Shown here: positions 8,094-17,347 of the stretch, in pieces
Numbering within the stretch: position 1 is the first letter of the stretch
How the letters are laid out: each line of letters opens with the position of its first letter
Assembly: GCF_018332715.1 (NCBI RefSeq)
Contig: NZ_BOQP01000008.1
Location: forward strand, 647,900-711,899
Reading direction: 5' to 3'
Length of the DNA: 64,000 bases
DNA from: Winogradskya consettensis
Lineage (GTDB): Bacteria > Actinomycetota > Actinomycetes > Mycobacteriales > Micromonosporaceae
Position numbers and translations under genes: made by a program
The notes under the pieces: model-generated
What the model was told of the DNA's origin: nothing
Database searches by the model: none
What the model saw: only the letters and a program-made list of their open reading frames with translations

Positions 8094-8127
8094 CGCAAAC
8101 GTACGCTTGCACAAGCGTGTGTTTGCG
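8094..8127. promoter_or_regulatory. 34-bp palindromic operator upstream of arsR operon
   Basis: The arms CGCAAACGTACGCTTG and CAAGCGTGTGTTTGCG pair at 14 of 16 positions around a 2-base centre. The site begins 14 bp upstream of the ArsR start codon, where it would cover the promoter. It also lies just beyond the stop of the gene at 8134, so a secondary role as a terminator hairpin is possible. The best reading is an ArsR autoregulatory operator. Confidence 0.7.
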
Positions 8128-8133
8128 AATACT

Positions 8134-9519
8134 TCAGGACGTGCAGGTCAGGGTGCCGGCGCGCAGGGCGTGGCCGGCGTCGTTGGTGTCGTCGGACCAG
8201 AGGACCGGCTTGAGGCCGCCGGTGCAGGCCGACTGGGGTGCGATGGCGAAGCCCTCGTTGTTGTAGTTGGGCATGCCGGAGGGGCGGTCGGCGGTGCGGG
8301 TGACGGCGAACGTGCCCTGGACGTTGAGGTCGAGCGTCGCGGTGCGGCCCTGGCAGGTGTCGTCGCAGGCGGCCCACAGGTGACCGGTGGCCGGCTCGAA
8401 CTCCAGGTCCATGACGGCGGGGAAGCCACTGCTGAACGTGGCGACGCGGGTGTAGGCGCTGCCGCTCTGGGTGAGGGCGTACGCGTACACCATGCCGTTG
8501 TTCTCGACCCCCGCGAAGAACAACCCGCTCCCGTGCCCGGGGTAGCTCGCCGGGGCGTACGCGGCGCCGGTGTGCTCGTCGCGGAAGCCGTGCGCGGTCA
8601 GGAACGTGTCCGGGATCCAGGAGACGGCTTCGGGCCCGGCGTTGGCGGGCAGGCCGGGAAGATCGGCGGTGAGGTTCCACTCGGCGGCCGCGTTCAGCGT
8701 CGCCGCCGTGGACGTGGTGTCGAAACGCAGGATCTTCGGTGCACTGGACGAGCCGTTGTTGTCGCGTTCGGTGATGACGAAGGTGCCGTCGGGCGTGACG
8801 ACCACCCCTTCGGCGTCGGGGTCGCCGCTGCCGCCGGCGAAGCGCAGGGTCTTGCCGGACGCCCAGCCCCCGGCCGGGTCCGGGCGCCACGTCGCGCCGT
8901 TGGGCACCAGGCGGTACAGCGTGCCGGGTCCGTTGCGCACGGCCCACAGCACGGTCGCGCTCTCGTAGGACAGTCCGCTGAGGTTGGTGCCGAAGACGTT
9001 CGACCCGTCCGCGACGGTGACAGCGGTGCCACCCGGCCAGGTGGCGCTCGACGGGCTGCTACACGCGTTCGCGGCACCCCTGGTCGCGGCGACGGTGGTC
9101 GTGAACGCGCCGGTTCCGTCGGCGCACCGTCCGTACGTGGTGGTGGCGTGGCTGGTCCAGGCGTAGGAGTCCACGAGCGTCGAGCCGTCCGCGGCGTACA
9201 ACCGTGCGGAATCCGCGCTGCCCAGCCCGTACGCCGATTCGACGTCCAGTGCCAGGAACGCACCCGGTCCCAGCGACGTCCCGGAAGCAATCTTGTACGA
9301 GTGGGAGTTGTCGTCGTCCTTGACGATCCACTTCGACACGTCGACCGCGACGGTCCCCGTGTTGACGAGCTCGACCCAGTCCCCGGGGCTGCCCCCGCTC
9401 GACTCGACCTCGTTGATCCGGACCGTGGACGTGTCCTGCGCCGAGGCGGGCGCGCACGCCAGCCCGAGGCCGAGCACAGCAAGGGCAGCAACGACAGAGG
9501 CATTTCTACGCGTACGCAA
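8134..9519 (-). CDS. Secreted lamin-tail-domain / beta-propeller protein
   Basis: 461 residues from TTG 9519, chosen because GGACGAAGGA lies about 9 bases upstream and a signal peptide begins at once (RRNASVVAALAVLGLGLACAPASA). The frame extends to 9579. The mature N-terminus (VRINEVESSGGSPGDWVELVNTGTVAVDVSKWIVKDDD) is a lamin tail domain. The C-terminal 300 residues contain propeller-like strands (ATVLWAVRNGPGTLYRL, DAEGVVVTPDGTFVITERDN, AVMDLEFEPATGHLWAACDD), resembling esterase-like or SdiA-regulated propellers. Several Cys residues suggest disulfides outside the cell. The enzymatic role is unknown; an extracellular phytase- or phosphatase-like propeller is one possibility. Confidence 0.78.
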   Translation of the reverse strand: MRTRRNASVVAALAVLGLGLACAPASAQDTSTVRINEVESSGGSPGDWVELVNTGTVAVDVSKWIVKDDDNSHSYKIASGTSLGPGAFLALDVESAYGLGSADSARLYAADGSTLVDSYAWTSHATTTYGRCADGTGAFTTTVAATRGAANACSSPSSATWPGGTAVTVADGSNVFGTNLSGLSYESATVLWAVRNGPGTLYRLVPNGATWRPDPAGGWASGKTLRFAGGSGDPDAEGVVVTPDGTFVITERDNNGSSSAPKILRFDTTSTAATLNAAAEWNLTADLPGLPANAGPEAVSWIPDTFLTAHGFRDEHTGAAYAPASYPGHGSGLFFAGVENNGMVYAYALTQSGSAYTRVATFSSGFPAVMDLEFEPATGHLWAACDDTCQGRTATLDLNVQGTFAVTRTADRPSGMPNYNNEGFAIAPQSACTGGLKPVLWSDDTNDAGHALRAGTLTCTS

Positions 9520-9784
9520 TGTGGCCGGTCCTTCGTCCAGAGGGTCTCTCTGCGAAGCGTCAGCCACCCGGGCAGCCACGAATTGAACACCTCACCAACG
9601 GCGCGGTAACTCACCGCCGTGACTGGGGAGCGGAGCGTCAAGCCGCCAGCGAACCCAGTGGGTGCAGGCGGGACGGGCCGGGCGGGCATTCCAGGACGCG
9701 CAGCGCGCCGCCGGGGTGATCGCGGCTTAGTACGCTCAGCCTCCACATCGCCGCCGCGTCGGCGAGCGGCCCGCCGGAGATCTG

Positions 9785-12115
9785 CTAGAGCAGGGTCTCG
9801 ATCGCGCCGAGGATCTCGGCGTCCGCGCCGAGGGAGGTGGGGACGACGGTCAGGCCGGCGGTGGCGCTCGGGGAGCAGTGCCGCAGCAGGGCCTCGCGGA
9901 CGCCGTCCACCACGAACGGGCCGGCCGTGGCGAAGCCGCCGCCGACGACGACCACCGCCGGGTTGAGCACGTTGCAGACCGAGGCCACCGAGCGGCCGAT
10001 CAGGCGGCCGGCGTCGGCGAGGGCGCGCTGGACCGGGCGGTGGTCGGCCGCGGCGAGGGCGAGCAGATCGGCTTCCGTCGGGCGGGTGGTGGCGGCGCCG
10101 TTGTCGAGCAGCGCGGCGAAGTAGGCCGGGGACAGATAGACCGAGAGGCATCCTCGGCTGCCGCAGACGCAGAAGGGGCCGACCTCGCGGACATTGAGAT
10201 GACCGACCTCGCCCGCGTAGCCGATCGCGCCGCGGTGCATGCGGCCGCCGGCGATGATGCCGGCTCCCGTGTACTGGTCGGCGCGCAGGTAGAGGAGGTC
10301 GCGGGCACCTTTCGCGGCGCCGTGGCGGGTTTCGGCCAGTGCGGCGAGGTCGGCGTTGTTCTCGACGGTGACGGGTACGCCGAGCACGGCCGTGATCTCG
10401 TCGCCCGGGTTGAAGCCCGCGAACATGGGGAGCACGCCGCGCGCGCCGAAGCGGCCGGTCGTGGGGTCGACGGGCGACGGGACGCTCACCGCCGCCGCCC
10501 GTAACTCCGACAGGTCATGACCGTGGCGCAGCAGCAGGTCACGGCCGAATTCGGCGGCGCGGCGCAGGTGGGTGGCGCCGGACAGTCCGATGGGTACGGC
10601 GTCCGTGTCGTCATGGCGTACGGTGCCGGCGCCGTCCGTGACGACCGCCCGGATGCCGGAAGCGGTCAGCGCGAGTCCCATCAGCAGTCCGGGTGGCGCG
10701 GCGATCCGGAAGTGGGGCGACGGACGGCCGGCGCGGCGTTCCCCGACCGGCGCGGTGGTCTCGACGATGCCGTCGTGGTCGAGCTCGGCGAGCAGTTCGA
10801 TCACCGCCGCGCGGGGCAGCCGGGTGAGCTTGACGATGTCACTGCGTTCGACCGTTCCCCGCGCACGCAACAGATCCGTGATCATGCGTCGCCGGACAGC
10901 GCGCTCCCGCACGGTGGGGGACGCGCCATCGGGGGCAGCGTCGAAAACGCGGCTGCCGCGGGCGGCAGGGGTGGCGTCGACCGCCGCGGAGACGGCGCCG
11001 AGGATCGGGGCGCGGCCGTCGAGAGCGCTGGCCCGGACCACCGTGGTGTCGGCGACCTCCGGCTGGGCGTAGCGGCGCAGCGACTCCCGGACGCCCTGGA
11101 TGATGGTGCCCTCGGGTTCGATCAGCGGGCCGTCCAGCACCACCAGCGACGGGTTGATCGTGTTGGCGAGGTCGGCGACCACCCGGCCGATCATGCGCCC
11201 GGCGTCGGCGAGGACCCGCTCGGCGGTGGCGTCGTGCCGGGCGATCTCCGTGACCCGCTCCGCGGTGAGGTTCTCGCCGTACGTCACGGCCAGCATCGCG
11301 AGGATCTCGCGGGGTGAGGCGATCGTCTCGAGGCAGCCCCGGTTGCCGCAGCGGCACAGCGCGCCGGTCTCGTCGACCTGGACGTGGCCGATCTCGCCGG
11401 CGGCACCGGTCGCGCCGTGGTGCACGTGCCCGTCGAGCAGCAGCCCACAGCCGATGCCGGTGGAGATGCGCAGGTAACAGACGTTGCGATGGCCGCCGGC
11501 CGCGCCGTGGGCGACCTCGCCGATCAGGCTCAGGTCGGCGTCGTTGCGCACGGTGACGCGGTGCCCGAGGCGTTGCTGCAGCTCGGTAGCGGGGACCACG
11601 CCGCCCCAGCCGGGCAGGACGCTGCTCGCGACGATCGCGCCGGTCGAGGTGCCGATGGGTGCCGAGAAGCCGACGACCGTGGACCAGATGCGGCCCCGTT
11701 CGGTGCCCGCCTCCGCGACGCAGTCCCGGATCAGGGCGGCGACCGCGTCGAGGGAGCCGGTGACGTCGGAGGTGTCGAGGTCACGGTCGTGCTCCACGAG
11801 GATCGCGCCGGTCAGGTCGGCGACTGCCACCCGTACGCCGGGACCGCCGACCACCGCACCCACGACGCAGCCGGCGGCGGGCCCCAGGGTGAGCATCCGG
11901 GCGGGCCGCCCCGGACCCGCCGCGACGGTCGCCGCGCCCTCCGCGAGCAGCCCGGCGGTGAGGAGCTCCGCGACCATGCCGTTGACGGTGACCCGGGCCA
12001 TGCCGGTGCGCCGGACGAGCTCGGCGCGGCTCAGCTCCCCCGCCCCGCGGACGATGGAGAGCAGGTAGTCGCGGCTCACGACGTGCACACGCCGGCCGCC
12101 CGGGCGGGGCGTCAT
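9785..12115 (-). CDS. Tandem double ROK-family regulator (two wHTH-ROK units in one chain)
   Basis: 776 residues, about twice a normal ROK regulator. Unit 1 (about 1-390) has a winged helix (LSRAELVRRTGMARVTVNGMVAELLTAGLL), catalytic-position Asp192 (NDADL), GEIGH, and the zinc motif C254-x-C256-x4-C261. Unit 2 (about 400-776) repeats the whole plan: HTH (VERSDIVKLTRLPRAAVIELLAELDHDGIV), Asn587 in place of the catalytic Asp (NNADL), GEVGH, and C649-x-C651-x4-C656. The two units differ throughout, so the duplication is old. It is divergent from an MFS transporter and a GH3 glycosidase, which it probably controls in response to a sugar. No stop or frameshift separates the halves. Confidence 0.9.
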   Translation of the reverse strand: MTPRPGGRRVHVVSRDYLLSIVRGAGELSRAELVRRTGMARVTVNGMVAELLTAGLLAEGAATVAAGPGRPARMLTLGPAAGCVVGAVVGGPGVRVAVADLTGAILVEHDRDLDTSDVTGSLDAVAALIRDCVAEAGTERGRIWSTVVGFSAPIGTSTGAIVASSVLPGWGGVVPATELQQRLGHRVTVRNDADLSLIGEVAHGAAGGHRNVCYLRISTGIGCGLLLDGHVHHGATGAAGEIGHVQVDETGALCRCGNRGCLETIASPREILAMLAVTYGENLTAERVTEIARHDATAERVLADAGRMIGRVVADLANTINPSLVVLDGPLIEPEGTIIQGVRESLRRYAQPEVADTTVVRASALDGRAPILGAVSAAVDATPAARGSRVFDAAPDGASPTVRERAVRRRMITDLLRARGTVERSDIVKLTRLPRAAVIELLAELDHDGIVETTAPVGERRAGRPSPHFRIAAPPGLLMGLALTASGIRAVVTDGAGTVRHDDTDAVPIGLSGATHLRRAAEFGRDLLLRHGHDLSELRAAAVSVPSPVDPTTGRFGARGVLPMFAGFNPGDEITAVLGVPVTVENNADLAALAETRHGAAKGARDLLYLRADQYTGAGIIAGGRMHRGAIGYAGEVGHLNVREVGPFCVCGSRGCLSVYLSPAYFAALLDNGAATTRPTEADLLALAAADHRPVQRALADAGRLIGRSVASVCNVLNPAVVVVGGGFATAGPFVVDGVREALLRHCSPSATAGLTVVPTSLGADAEILGAIETLL

Positions 12116-12137
12116 GGCTCCACCCTACGCCTGGGTT

Positions 12138-12275
12138 ATTGACGTAAACAGACTTAATCCTGCTGGCATGTAACGCGCAAACCACCCAGGAAGCAGGAAA
12201 AGGAGGCTCGGATACGAAACGCATAGCTAATTCAAAGGAAACTCAGCCGTCATTTGGGCTTGGTTTAGCGTCAAT
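12138..12275. promoter_or_regulatory. Possible ROK operators in divergent intergenic region
   Basis: In the 230-bp gap between the ROK and MFS genes, ATTGACGTAAAC (12138-12149) and its near reverse complement GTTTAGCGTCAAT (12263-12275, one inserted base) lie near each start. The gap is AT-richer than its surroundings and contains several TTGAC/TAAT-like boxes. These could be operators bound by the two HTH units of the double ROK protein. This is an inference from repeat symmetry. Confidence 0.45.
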
Positions 12276-12345
12276 CCGATCGATAACTTCGAGGGACGAG
12301 GTCGCCGGTGGGAGGCGTCCCGTCCACGTCACATCGAGGTGCGCC

Positions 12346-13632
12346 ATGACCACACTGAACCCCGCGACAGCGGTCCGAACCGTCCCCACGGACACCCCCG
12401 CCCCCAAGCCGGACGCGCCGGCCCGGCTGATCGCCGCGATGGCGCTCGCCCAGCTGGGCACGTATGTCGCGGTGCTCACCCCGGTTGTCGTGACGCTGTC
12501 CATCCGCGTCGCCGAGATCGCCCCGGACAACCGCAACTCGGCGCTGAGCTCGGTGCTGTCGGTCGGCGCGCTGCTCGCCCTGATCGGCAACCCGTTCTTC
12601 GGCGCGATGTCCGACCGCACGACGTCGAAGTTCGGCAAGCGCCGCCCGTGGCTGATCGGCGGCATCCTGCTCGGCGCGATCGGACTGCTGATCGTCGCGA
12701 CCGGCAGCAGCGTGCTGGTGCTGACCGCGGGCTGGGCGCTCGCGCAGCTCGGCATCAACGCCACACTCGCCACCGTCACCGCCCTGCTGCCCGATCAGAT
12801 CCCCGCGCATCAGCGGGGCCGGGTCGGCGGCATCCTCGGCCTGATGACCTCGATCGCCATCCTGATCGGCACGGGGCTCGCGTCGCTGCTGTCCGGCAAC
12901 ACGTTCCTGATGTTCATGGTCCCGGCGGTGATCGGGGTGCTGTCGGTCGGCACGCTCGTGGTCATCCTCAAGGACAAGCCCGCCGTGAAGGGCACGTTCG
13001 GCAGGTACACGTTCCACGAGTTCCTGCGGACGTTCTACATCAGCCCGCGCCGGCACCCCGACTTCGCGTGGAACGTCCTCAGCCGCTTCCTGGTCTGGAT
13101 GGGCATCGCGTCGCTCACGTCGTACCAGGCGTACCTGCTGATCGACCGGTTCGGCTACACGACGGACAACGTCGCCGACGCCATCCTGGTCGCCACCGTG
13201 CTCACCACCGCCGGCATGCTGATCGGCTCGACCTTCGGCGGCTGGCTCTCCGACCGCACCGGGCGCCGCCGTCCCTTCGTGTTCGCCGCCGGCGCCGTGA
13301 TCGTCGTCGCGCTGCTGATCATCGGATTCAGCCACAGCTACGGCGTGTTCCTCTTCGCGGCTGCGGTGTTCGGTCTCGGTGAGGGCCTCTACCTCGCCGT
13401 CGACCTGGCGCTGGCCACCGACGTGCTGCCCAACCCCGACGACGCGGCCAAGGACATGGGCGTCATGAACATCGCCAACGCCCTGCCGCAGTCACTCGTC
13501 CCCATCATCGCCGCCCCGATCCTCGCGATCGGCGCCGGCTCCGGCAGCAACTACGCCGCGCTGTTCCTGTTCGGCGCGATCGTGGCGGCCGTCGGCTCCA
13601 CCCTGGTCCACTTCATCCGCGGCGTTCGCTGA
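12346..13632 (+). CDS. MFS transporter, probable glycoside importer
   Basis: 428 residues with about 12 hydrophobic helices. Two MFS loop motifs are visible: GNPFFGAMSDRTTSKFGKRRPWL between helices 2 and 3, and GGWLSDRTGRRRPF at the equivalent place in the second half. The DRTTSKFGKRRPW form resembles sugar-cation symporter (GPH/SLC45-like) members. The GH3 gene starts 11 bp after its stop, and the double ROK regulator is divergent. The likely role is import of a glycoside that the GH3 enzyme then cleaves inside the cell. Confidence 0.88.
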   Translation: MTTLNPATAVRTVPTDTPAPKPDAPARLIAAMALAQLGTYVAVLTPVVVTLSIRVAEIAPDNRNSALSSVLSVGALLALIGNPFFGAMSDRTTSKFGKRRPWLIGGILLGAIGLLIVATGSSVLVLTAGWALAQLGINATLATVTALLPDQIPAHQRGRVGGILGLMTSIAILIGTGLASLLSGNTFLMFMVPAVIGVLSVGTLVVILKDKPAVKGTFGRYTFHEFLRTFYISPRRHPDFAWNVLSRFLVWMGIASLTSYQAYLLIDRFGYTTDNVADAILVATVLTTAGMLIGSTFGGWLSDRTGRRRPFVFAAGAVIVVALLIIGFSHSYGVFLFAAAVFGLGEGLYLAVDLALATDVLPNPDDAAKDMGVMNIANALPQSLVPIIAAPILAIGAGSGSNYAALFLFGAIVAAVGSTLVHFIRGVR

Positions 13633-13643
13633 AAGGCCCGGCC

Positions 13644-15404
13644 ATGTACCCGTACGAGAATCCCGAACTGACCGTCGACCAGCGCGTCGACGACCTGCTG
13701 GACCGGCTCACCCTGGCCGAGAAGGCCGGGCTGATGTTCCACACGATGGCCGCGGTCGACCCGGACGGCACCCTGCACGAGCCGGACGGGCCCGGCGAGA
13801 TGTTCCCGTCGACGTCCTGGCTGGTCACCGAGAAGCTGATCAACCACGTCAACATCCTGACGCTGCGGCCCACGCCGCCGACGCTGATCGCCGAGTGGCA
13901 CAACCGCATCCAGGAGCTCGCCCGCGGGACCCGGCTCGGCATCCCCGTCACAGTCTCCACCGATCCGCGGCACGGCGTGCTCGACAACCCGGCGACCAGC
14001 GCGGCGGCGGGCGGCTTCTCGCTGTGGCCCGAGCCGATCGGGTTCGGCGCGATCAAGGACCCCGAGGTGATGCGGCGCTTCGCCGACGTCGCCCGGCGCG
14101 AATACCTCGCCGTCGGCATCCGGGTCGCGCTGCACCCGATGGCCGACCTGGCCACCGAGCCGCGCTGGGCCCGCACGAGCGGCACCCTCGGCTCCGACGC
14201 CGACGTGGTGTCCTCGCTGATCAAGGCGTATGTCGAGGGTTTCCAGGGCGCTTGTCTCGGAGATGACAGCGTCGCCGCGATGGTCAAGCACTTCCCCGGT
14301 GCCGGGCCGCAGATGAACGGCGAGGACGCACACTTCCCGTACGGGCGGGAGCAGATCTATCCCGGTGGTCAGTGGGACCTGCACCTCAAGCCGTTCGAGG
14401 CGGCGTTCGCCTCGGGGGTCGCGCAGGTCATGCCCTACTACGGGATGCCGGTCGGCACCGAGTACGAGGAGGTCGGCTTCGGCTTCAACCGCGAGGTCAT
14501 CCAGGGCCTGCTGCGCGACCACTACGGCTTCGACGGCGTGGTCTGCACCGACTGGGGCCTGGTCACCGACGCCGACAACGTCATGGGCTCCCCGATGCCC
14601 GCCCGCGCCTGGGGCGTCGAGAGCCTCTCCCGCGTCCAGCGCGTCGAGAAGATCATCAACGCCGGTGCCGACCAACTCGGCGGCGAATACTGCCCGGAAC
14701 TGATCATCGAGCTCGTCCAGGACGGCCGCATCTCCACCTCACGCATCGATCTTTCGGTACGCCGGATCCTGCGCGACAAGTTCCGACTGGGCCTGTTCGA
14801 CGACCGCCGGTTCGTCGACGCCACCGCCGTCGCGGGCAGCGTCGGCACTCCCGAGTTCCTCGACGCCGGTCTCGATGCCCAGCGCAAGTCGGTCGTCGTC
14901 CTGCAGAACGAGTCGCTGCTCCCGCTCGCCGAGGGCACCACCGTCTACCTCGACGGCGTCGACCCCGCCGTCGCCGCCCGCTACGCCAAGGTCGTCGACA
15001 CCCCGGCGGAGGCGGACGTCGCGATCGTGCGGCGCACCGCACCGTACGAGCAGCGCGGCGGCGGTTTCGAAGCGTTCTTCCACGCCGGCCGTCTCGACTG
15101 GACCGCCGACGAGCTCGCCCCGGTGCTGTCCGTCGCGGCCGAGGTGCCCACCGTGGTCGACGTGATGCTGGACCGCCCGGCGGTGCTCACCGCGCTGCTC
15201 CCGGCGACCCGGGCGCTGACCGGTACGTTCGGCGCGAGCGACGAGGCCCTGCTGGACATCCTGTTCGGCCGCTTCCCCGCCACGGGCACGCTGCCGTTCG
15301 AGCTCCCGTCGTCGATGGCGGCCGTCGAGGCCTCCCGCGAGGACGTGCCGAACGACACCGTGGACCCGCTCTTCGCGTACGGTCACGGCCTCCCGAACCA
15401 GTAG
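13644..15404 (+). CDS. Glycoside hydrolase family 3 (beta-glycosidase)
   Basis: 586 residues without a signal peptide, so cytoplasmic. The family is evident from LTLAEKAGLMFH, AWHN-like AEWHNRIQELARGTRLGIPVTVSTDPRHG, AAMVKHFPGAGP (substrate pocket), and GFDGVVCTDWGLV, which puts the catalytic nucleophile at Asp303. The C-terminal half (about 390-586) is the second GH3 domain, ending with GTLPFELPSSM. It is translated right after the MFS transporter; together they form a sugar uptake and hydrolysis operon. Substrate (beta-glucoside, xyloside or other) cannot be read from sequence. The last 22 bp overlap the end of the convergent monooxygenase gene. Confidence 0.92.
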   Translation: MYPYENPELTVDQRVDDLLDRLTLAEKAGLMFHTMAAVDPDGTLHEPDGPGEMFPSTSWLVTEKLINHVNILTLRPTPPTLIAEWHNRIQELARGTRLGIPVTVSTDPRHGVLDNPATSAAAGGFSLWPEPIGFGAIKDPEVMRRFADVARREYLAVGIRVALHPMADLATEPRWARTSGTLGSDADVVSSLIKAYVEGFQGACLGDDSVAAMVKHFPGAGPQMNGEDAHFPYGREQIYPGGQWDLHLKPFEAAFASGVAQVMPYYGMPVGTEYEEVGFGFNREVIQGLLRDHYGFDGVVCTDWGLVTDADNVMGSPMPARAWGVESLSRVQRVEKIINAGADQLGGEYCPELIIELVQDGRISTSRIDLSVRRILRDKFRLGLFDDRRFVDATAVAGSVGTPEFLDAGLDAQRKSVVVLQNESLLPLAEGTTVYLDGVDPAVAARYAKVVDTPAEADVAIVRRTAPYEQRGGGFEAFFHAGRLDWTADELAPVLSVAAEVPTVVDVMLDRPAVLTALLPATRALTGTFGASDEALLDILFGRFPATGTLPFELPSSMAAVEASREDVPNDTVDPLFAYGHGLPNQ

Positions 15405-16843
15405 CTCAACGCCTCCTGGAGCCCGTCGGTGGTGTCGCCCTGCCAGGCGACATAGCCGTCGGGCCGCACCAGCATCCCCGCCGGGGCCGCTCCCGCCCCT
15501 TCTCCCGCCCCGACCGTGTCCACCCGGCCGGCGAACGGTCCCGGCGTCAGGTTCCCGGCCGGGTCGATCAACAGGGGGCGACCCGGCCGGGTCAGCTCCC
15601 GCAACCCGGGAAAATCGGGGGCGAGCCGGCCGACCAGGGGACCTTCCGCCGGGCCCATGTCGTAGACGACATCGGTCCCGGCCATCAGGTCCGCGATGTG
15701 TTTGCGGGTCGACGGCATCGTCATCAGCTCACCGAACAACTCCCGCAGCGCGGTCACCTCGGCACCGGGTCCGATCAGGACGGACTGCGCCTGGGTGTGC
15801 ATGGTCACCCTCGCAGCGGCAGGCCGGCGCTCCGACTCGTACGTGTCGAGCAGTCCTTCCCTGGCCTTACCCAGCACCGCCGCCGCGAGTTTCCAGCCGA
15901 GATTGACCGCGTCCTGCAGCCCCAGATTGAGCCCCGGCCCCCCGATCGCGGAATGCACGTGCGCGGCATCCCCGAGCAGCAGCACCCGCCCTTCCCGGTA
16001 CCGCTCCGCCAGCCGCGTGTTACCCCCTTCGAGCCGGCGCATCAGATGCGGCCCCGGCCCGGCCGGCGGCCCGAGCGTCACCGGCACCCCGACAACCCGG
16101 CTCGCACTGGCCGCCAGCTCCCCGAGCGACGCCTCCGGCTTGTCGGTGCGATCCCACTCCGCGGTGTTGAGCATCGGCACCTGCCCCGGCGCCCACGTGA
16201 TCACCCCATGATCGGTACGCGTGTGCTGGAACGGCGGCACCTTTCCGTACCCCTCGATGATCAGCCCGCCATCCTGCGCGACCATCCCGTCGGGAACGCT
16301 CACATGCCCGGACAACCACACCGACGTATCGGTGGTCACCCCGGGGAACCCGATCCCCGCGAGCTTCCGCACGGCACTGCGCCCACCATCCGCCCCCACC
16401 AGGTACGCGGCCTCGATCGGCTCACGGCCCATGATGTGTACGACGACGGACTTCTCGCCCTGCTCCAGCCCCACCACCTCGTGGTCCCGCAGGATCTCGA
16501 CGCCCAGCTCAGCCGCCCGCCCGGTCAGCATCGCCTCGATCCGCCGCTGCGGCACCATCACCGTGAACACATCGTTCTTCGGTACGCCACGCAGGTCCAG
16601 CGGGAACGCCCCGAAGATGAAACCCTCCGCCGGGGTAGGCGGGCCGTCTGCCTGCACCAGGCGCTCGTAAAGACCCCGGCGATCCAGCACGCGGACCACC
16701 TGGCCGACGAGGCCGTTCGCGCGCTGCTCGGTGGTCGGGCCGGTCAGTCGTTCCAGGACCACGGGGCGGACGCCGGCCAGGGCAAGCTCGCAGGCCAGCA
16801 TCAGACCGTTCGGTCCGGCGCCGGCAATCACTACGTCAATCAT
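15383..16843 (-). CDS. FAD-dependent aromatic-ring monooxygenase (class A)
   Basis: 486 residues from ATG 16843, with AAAGGGG 8 bases upstream. It has the three fingerprints of PHBH-type flavin monooxygenases: the Rossmann GAGPNG at residues 8-13, the DG motif GADGGRSAVRKLAG, and the GD motif LLLGDAAHVHSAIGGPGLNLGLQDAVNLGWKL. A thioredoxin-like C-terminal extension follows. Relatives hydroxylate polyketides, aromatic acids or antibiotics such as rifampicin and tetracycline, and the substrate here is unknown. A TetR gene lies 0.5 kb upstream on the same strand and is the probable regulator. No polyketide genes are nearby, which favours a catabolic or resistance role. Confidence 0.88.
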   Translation of the reverse strand: MIDVVIAGAGPNGLMLACELALAGVRPVVLERLTGPTTEQRANGLVGQVVRVLDRRGLYERLVQADGPPTPAEGFIFGAFPLDLRGVPKNDVFTVMVPQRRIEAMLTGRAAELGVEILRDHEVVGLEQGEKSVVVHIMGREPIEAAYLVGADGGRSAVRKLAGIGFPGVTTDTSVWLSGHVSVPDGMVAQDGGLIIEGYGKVPPFQHTRTDHGVITWAPGQVPMLNTAEWDRTDKPEASLGELAASASRVVGVPVTLGPPAGPGPHLMRRLEGGNTRLAERYREGRVLLLGDAAHVHSAIGGPGLNLGLQDAVNLGWKLAAAVLGKAREGLLDTYESERRPAAARVTMHTQAQSVLIGPGAEVTALRELFGELMTMPSTRKHIADLMAGTDVVYDMGPAEGPLVGRLAPDFPGLRELTRPGRPLLIDPAGNLTPGPFAGRVDTVGAGEGAGAAPAGMLVRPDGYVAWQGDTTDGLQEALSYWFGRP

Positions 16844-17347
16844 GACAAAACCCCTTTCGGAGGGCATGGGTCATCGGCCCGGCACCAGCCGGGCGGCAGT
16901 TACTGGTCAGATCGGTCCGGGGACAGCGCGGCGTGGCCGCTGATCGAGCCCCCGCCCGGGCTTCGCCGGTCGAGCCCGGGCCTTGGGCGGTCGGTGCGAG
17001 GAGCTGGTCGGTGCGAATGGCCTGAGTGGATGCGGGATCGGCCGGAGATTGTGTGTTTCAGGCGCGGAAATGATTGACCGCGTTTGACAGCCGAGGACTT
17101 GAGAAATTGCGGCATCCCGGGCTTGGGCGCAACATCCCACCACTGCTCGCGACCTCGGTGCCACGCTGGTCACTCTTGGTTACGCACGATTTGTTGTGCC
17201 TGCAGTCTTTCGCTCTCAGGCAGGCGGCGGCGAGCTCTGGTCAGACGGGCACGCAACGGGAGGTCAGCTGCGGCGTACTCAGTTCGGGTGGGCGGCGGAA
17301 GGTCGGCTGCGCCGTTCTCAAGGTCAGGCGAGCGGCGGCTTCGGGGG
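16844..17347. other. 504-bp gap between monooxygenase and TetR genes
   Basis: No convincing gene is present. Short frames here have Arg/Ser/Pro-rich shadow composition. The 16860-16930 part holds a GCCCGGC/GCCGGGC hairpin and CAGTTACTGGTCAG-like bases. The 17060-17130 part is AT-richer and includes GTCAAACG and GTCAAT repeats when read on the minus strand, which could be promoter or TetR-binding sequence. The 17230-17347 end is a G-rich tail that looks like decayed coding sequence. Confidence 0.4.

Noticed and set aside
12271..13335. A 354-codon minus-strand frame inside the MFS gene
   Set aside because: Shadow; the plus frame has MFS helices and loop motifs.
14372..17077. A 901-codon plus-strand frame over the GH3 end and the monooxygenase
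   Set aside because: It is an Arg/Pro-rich shadow of two real genes with complete catalytic motifs in their own frames.
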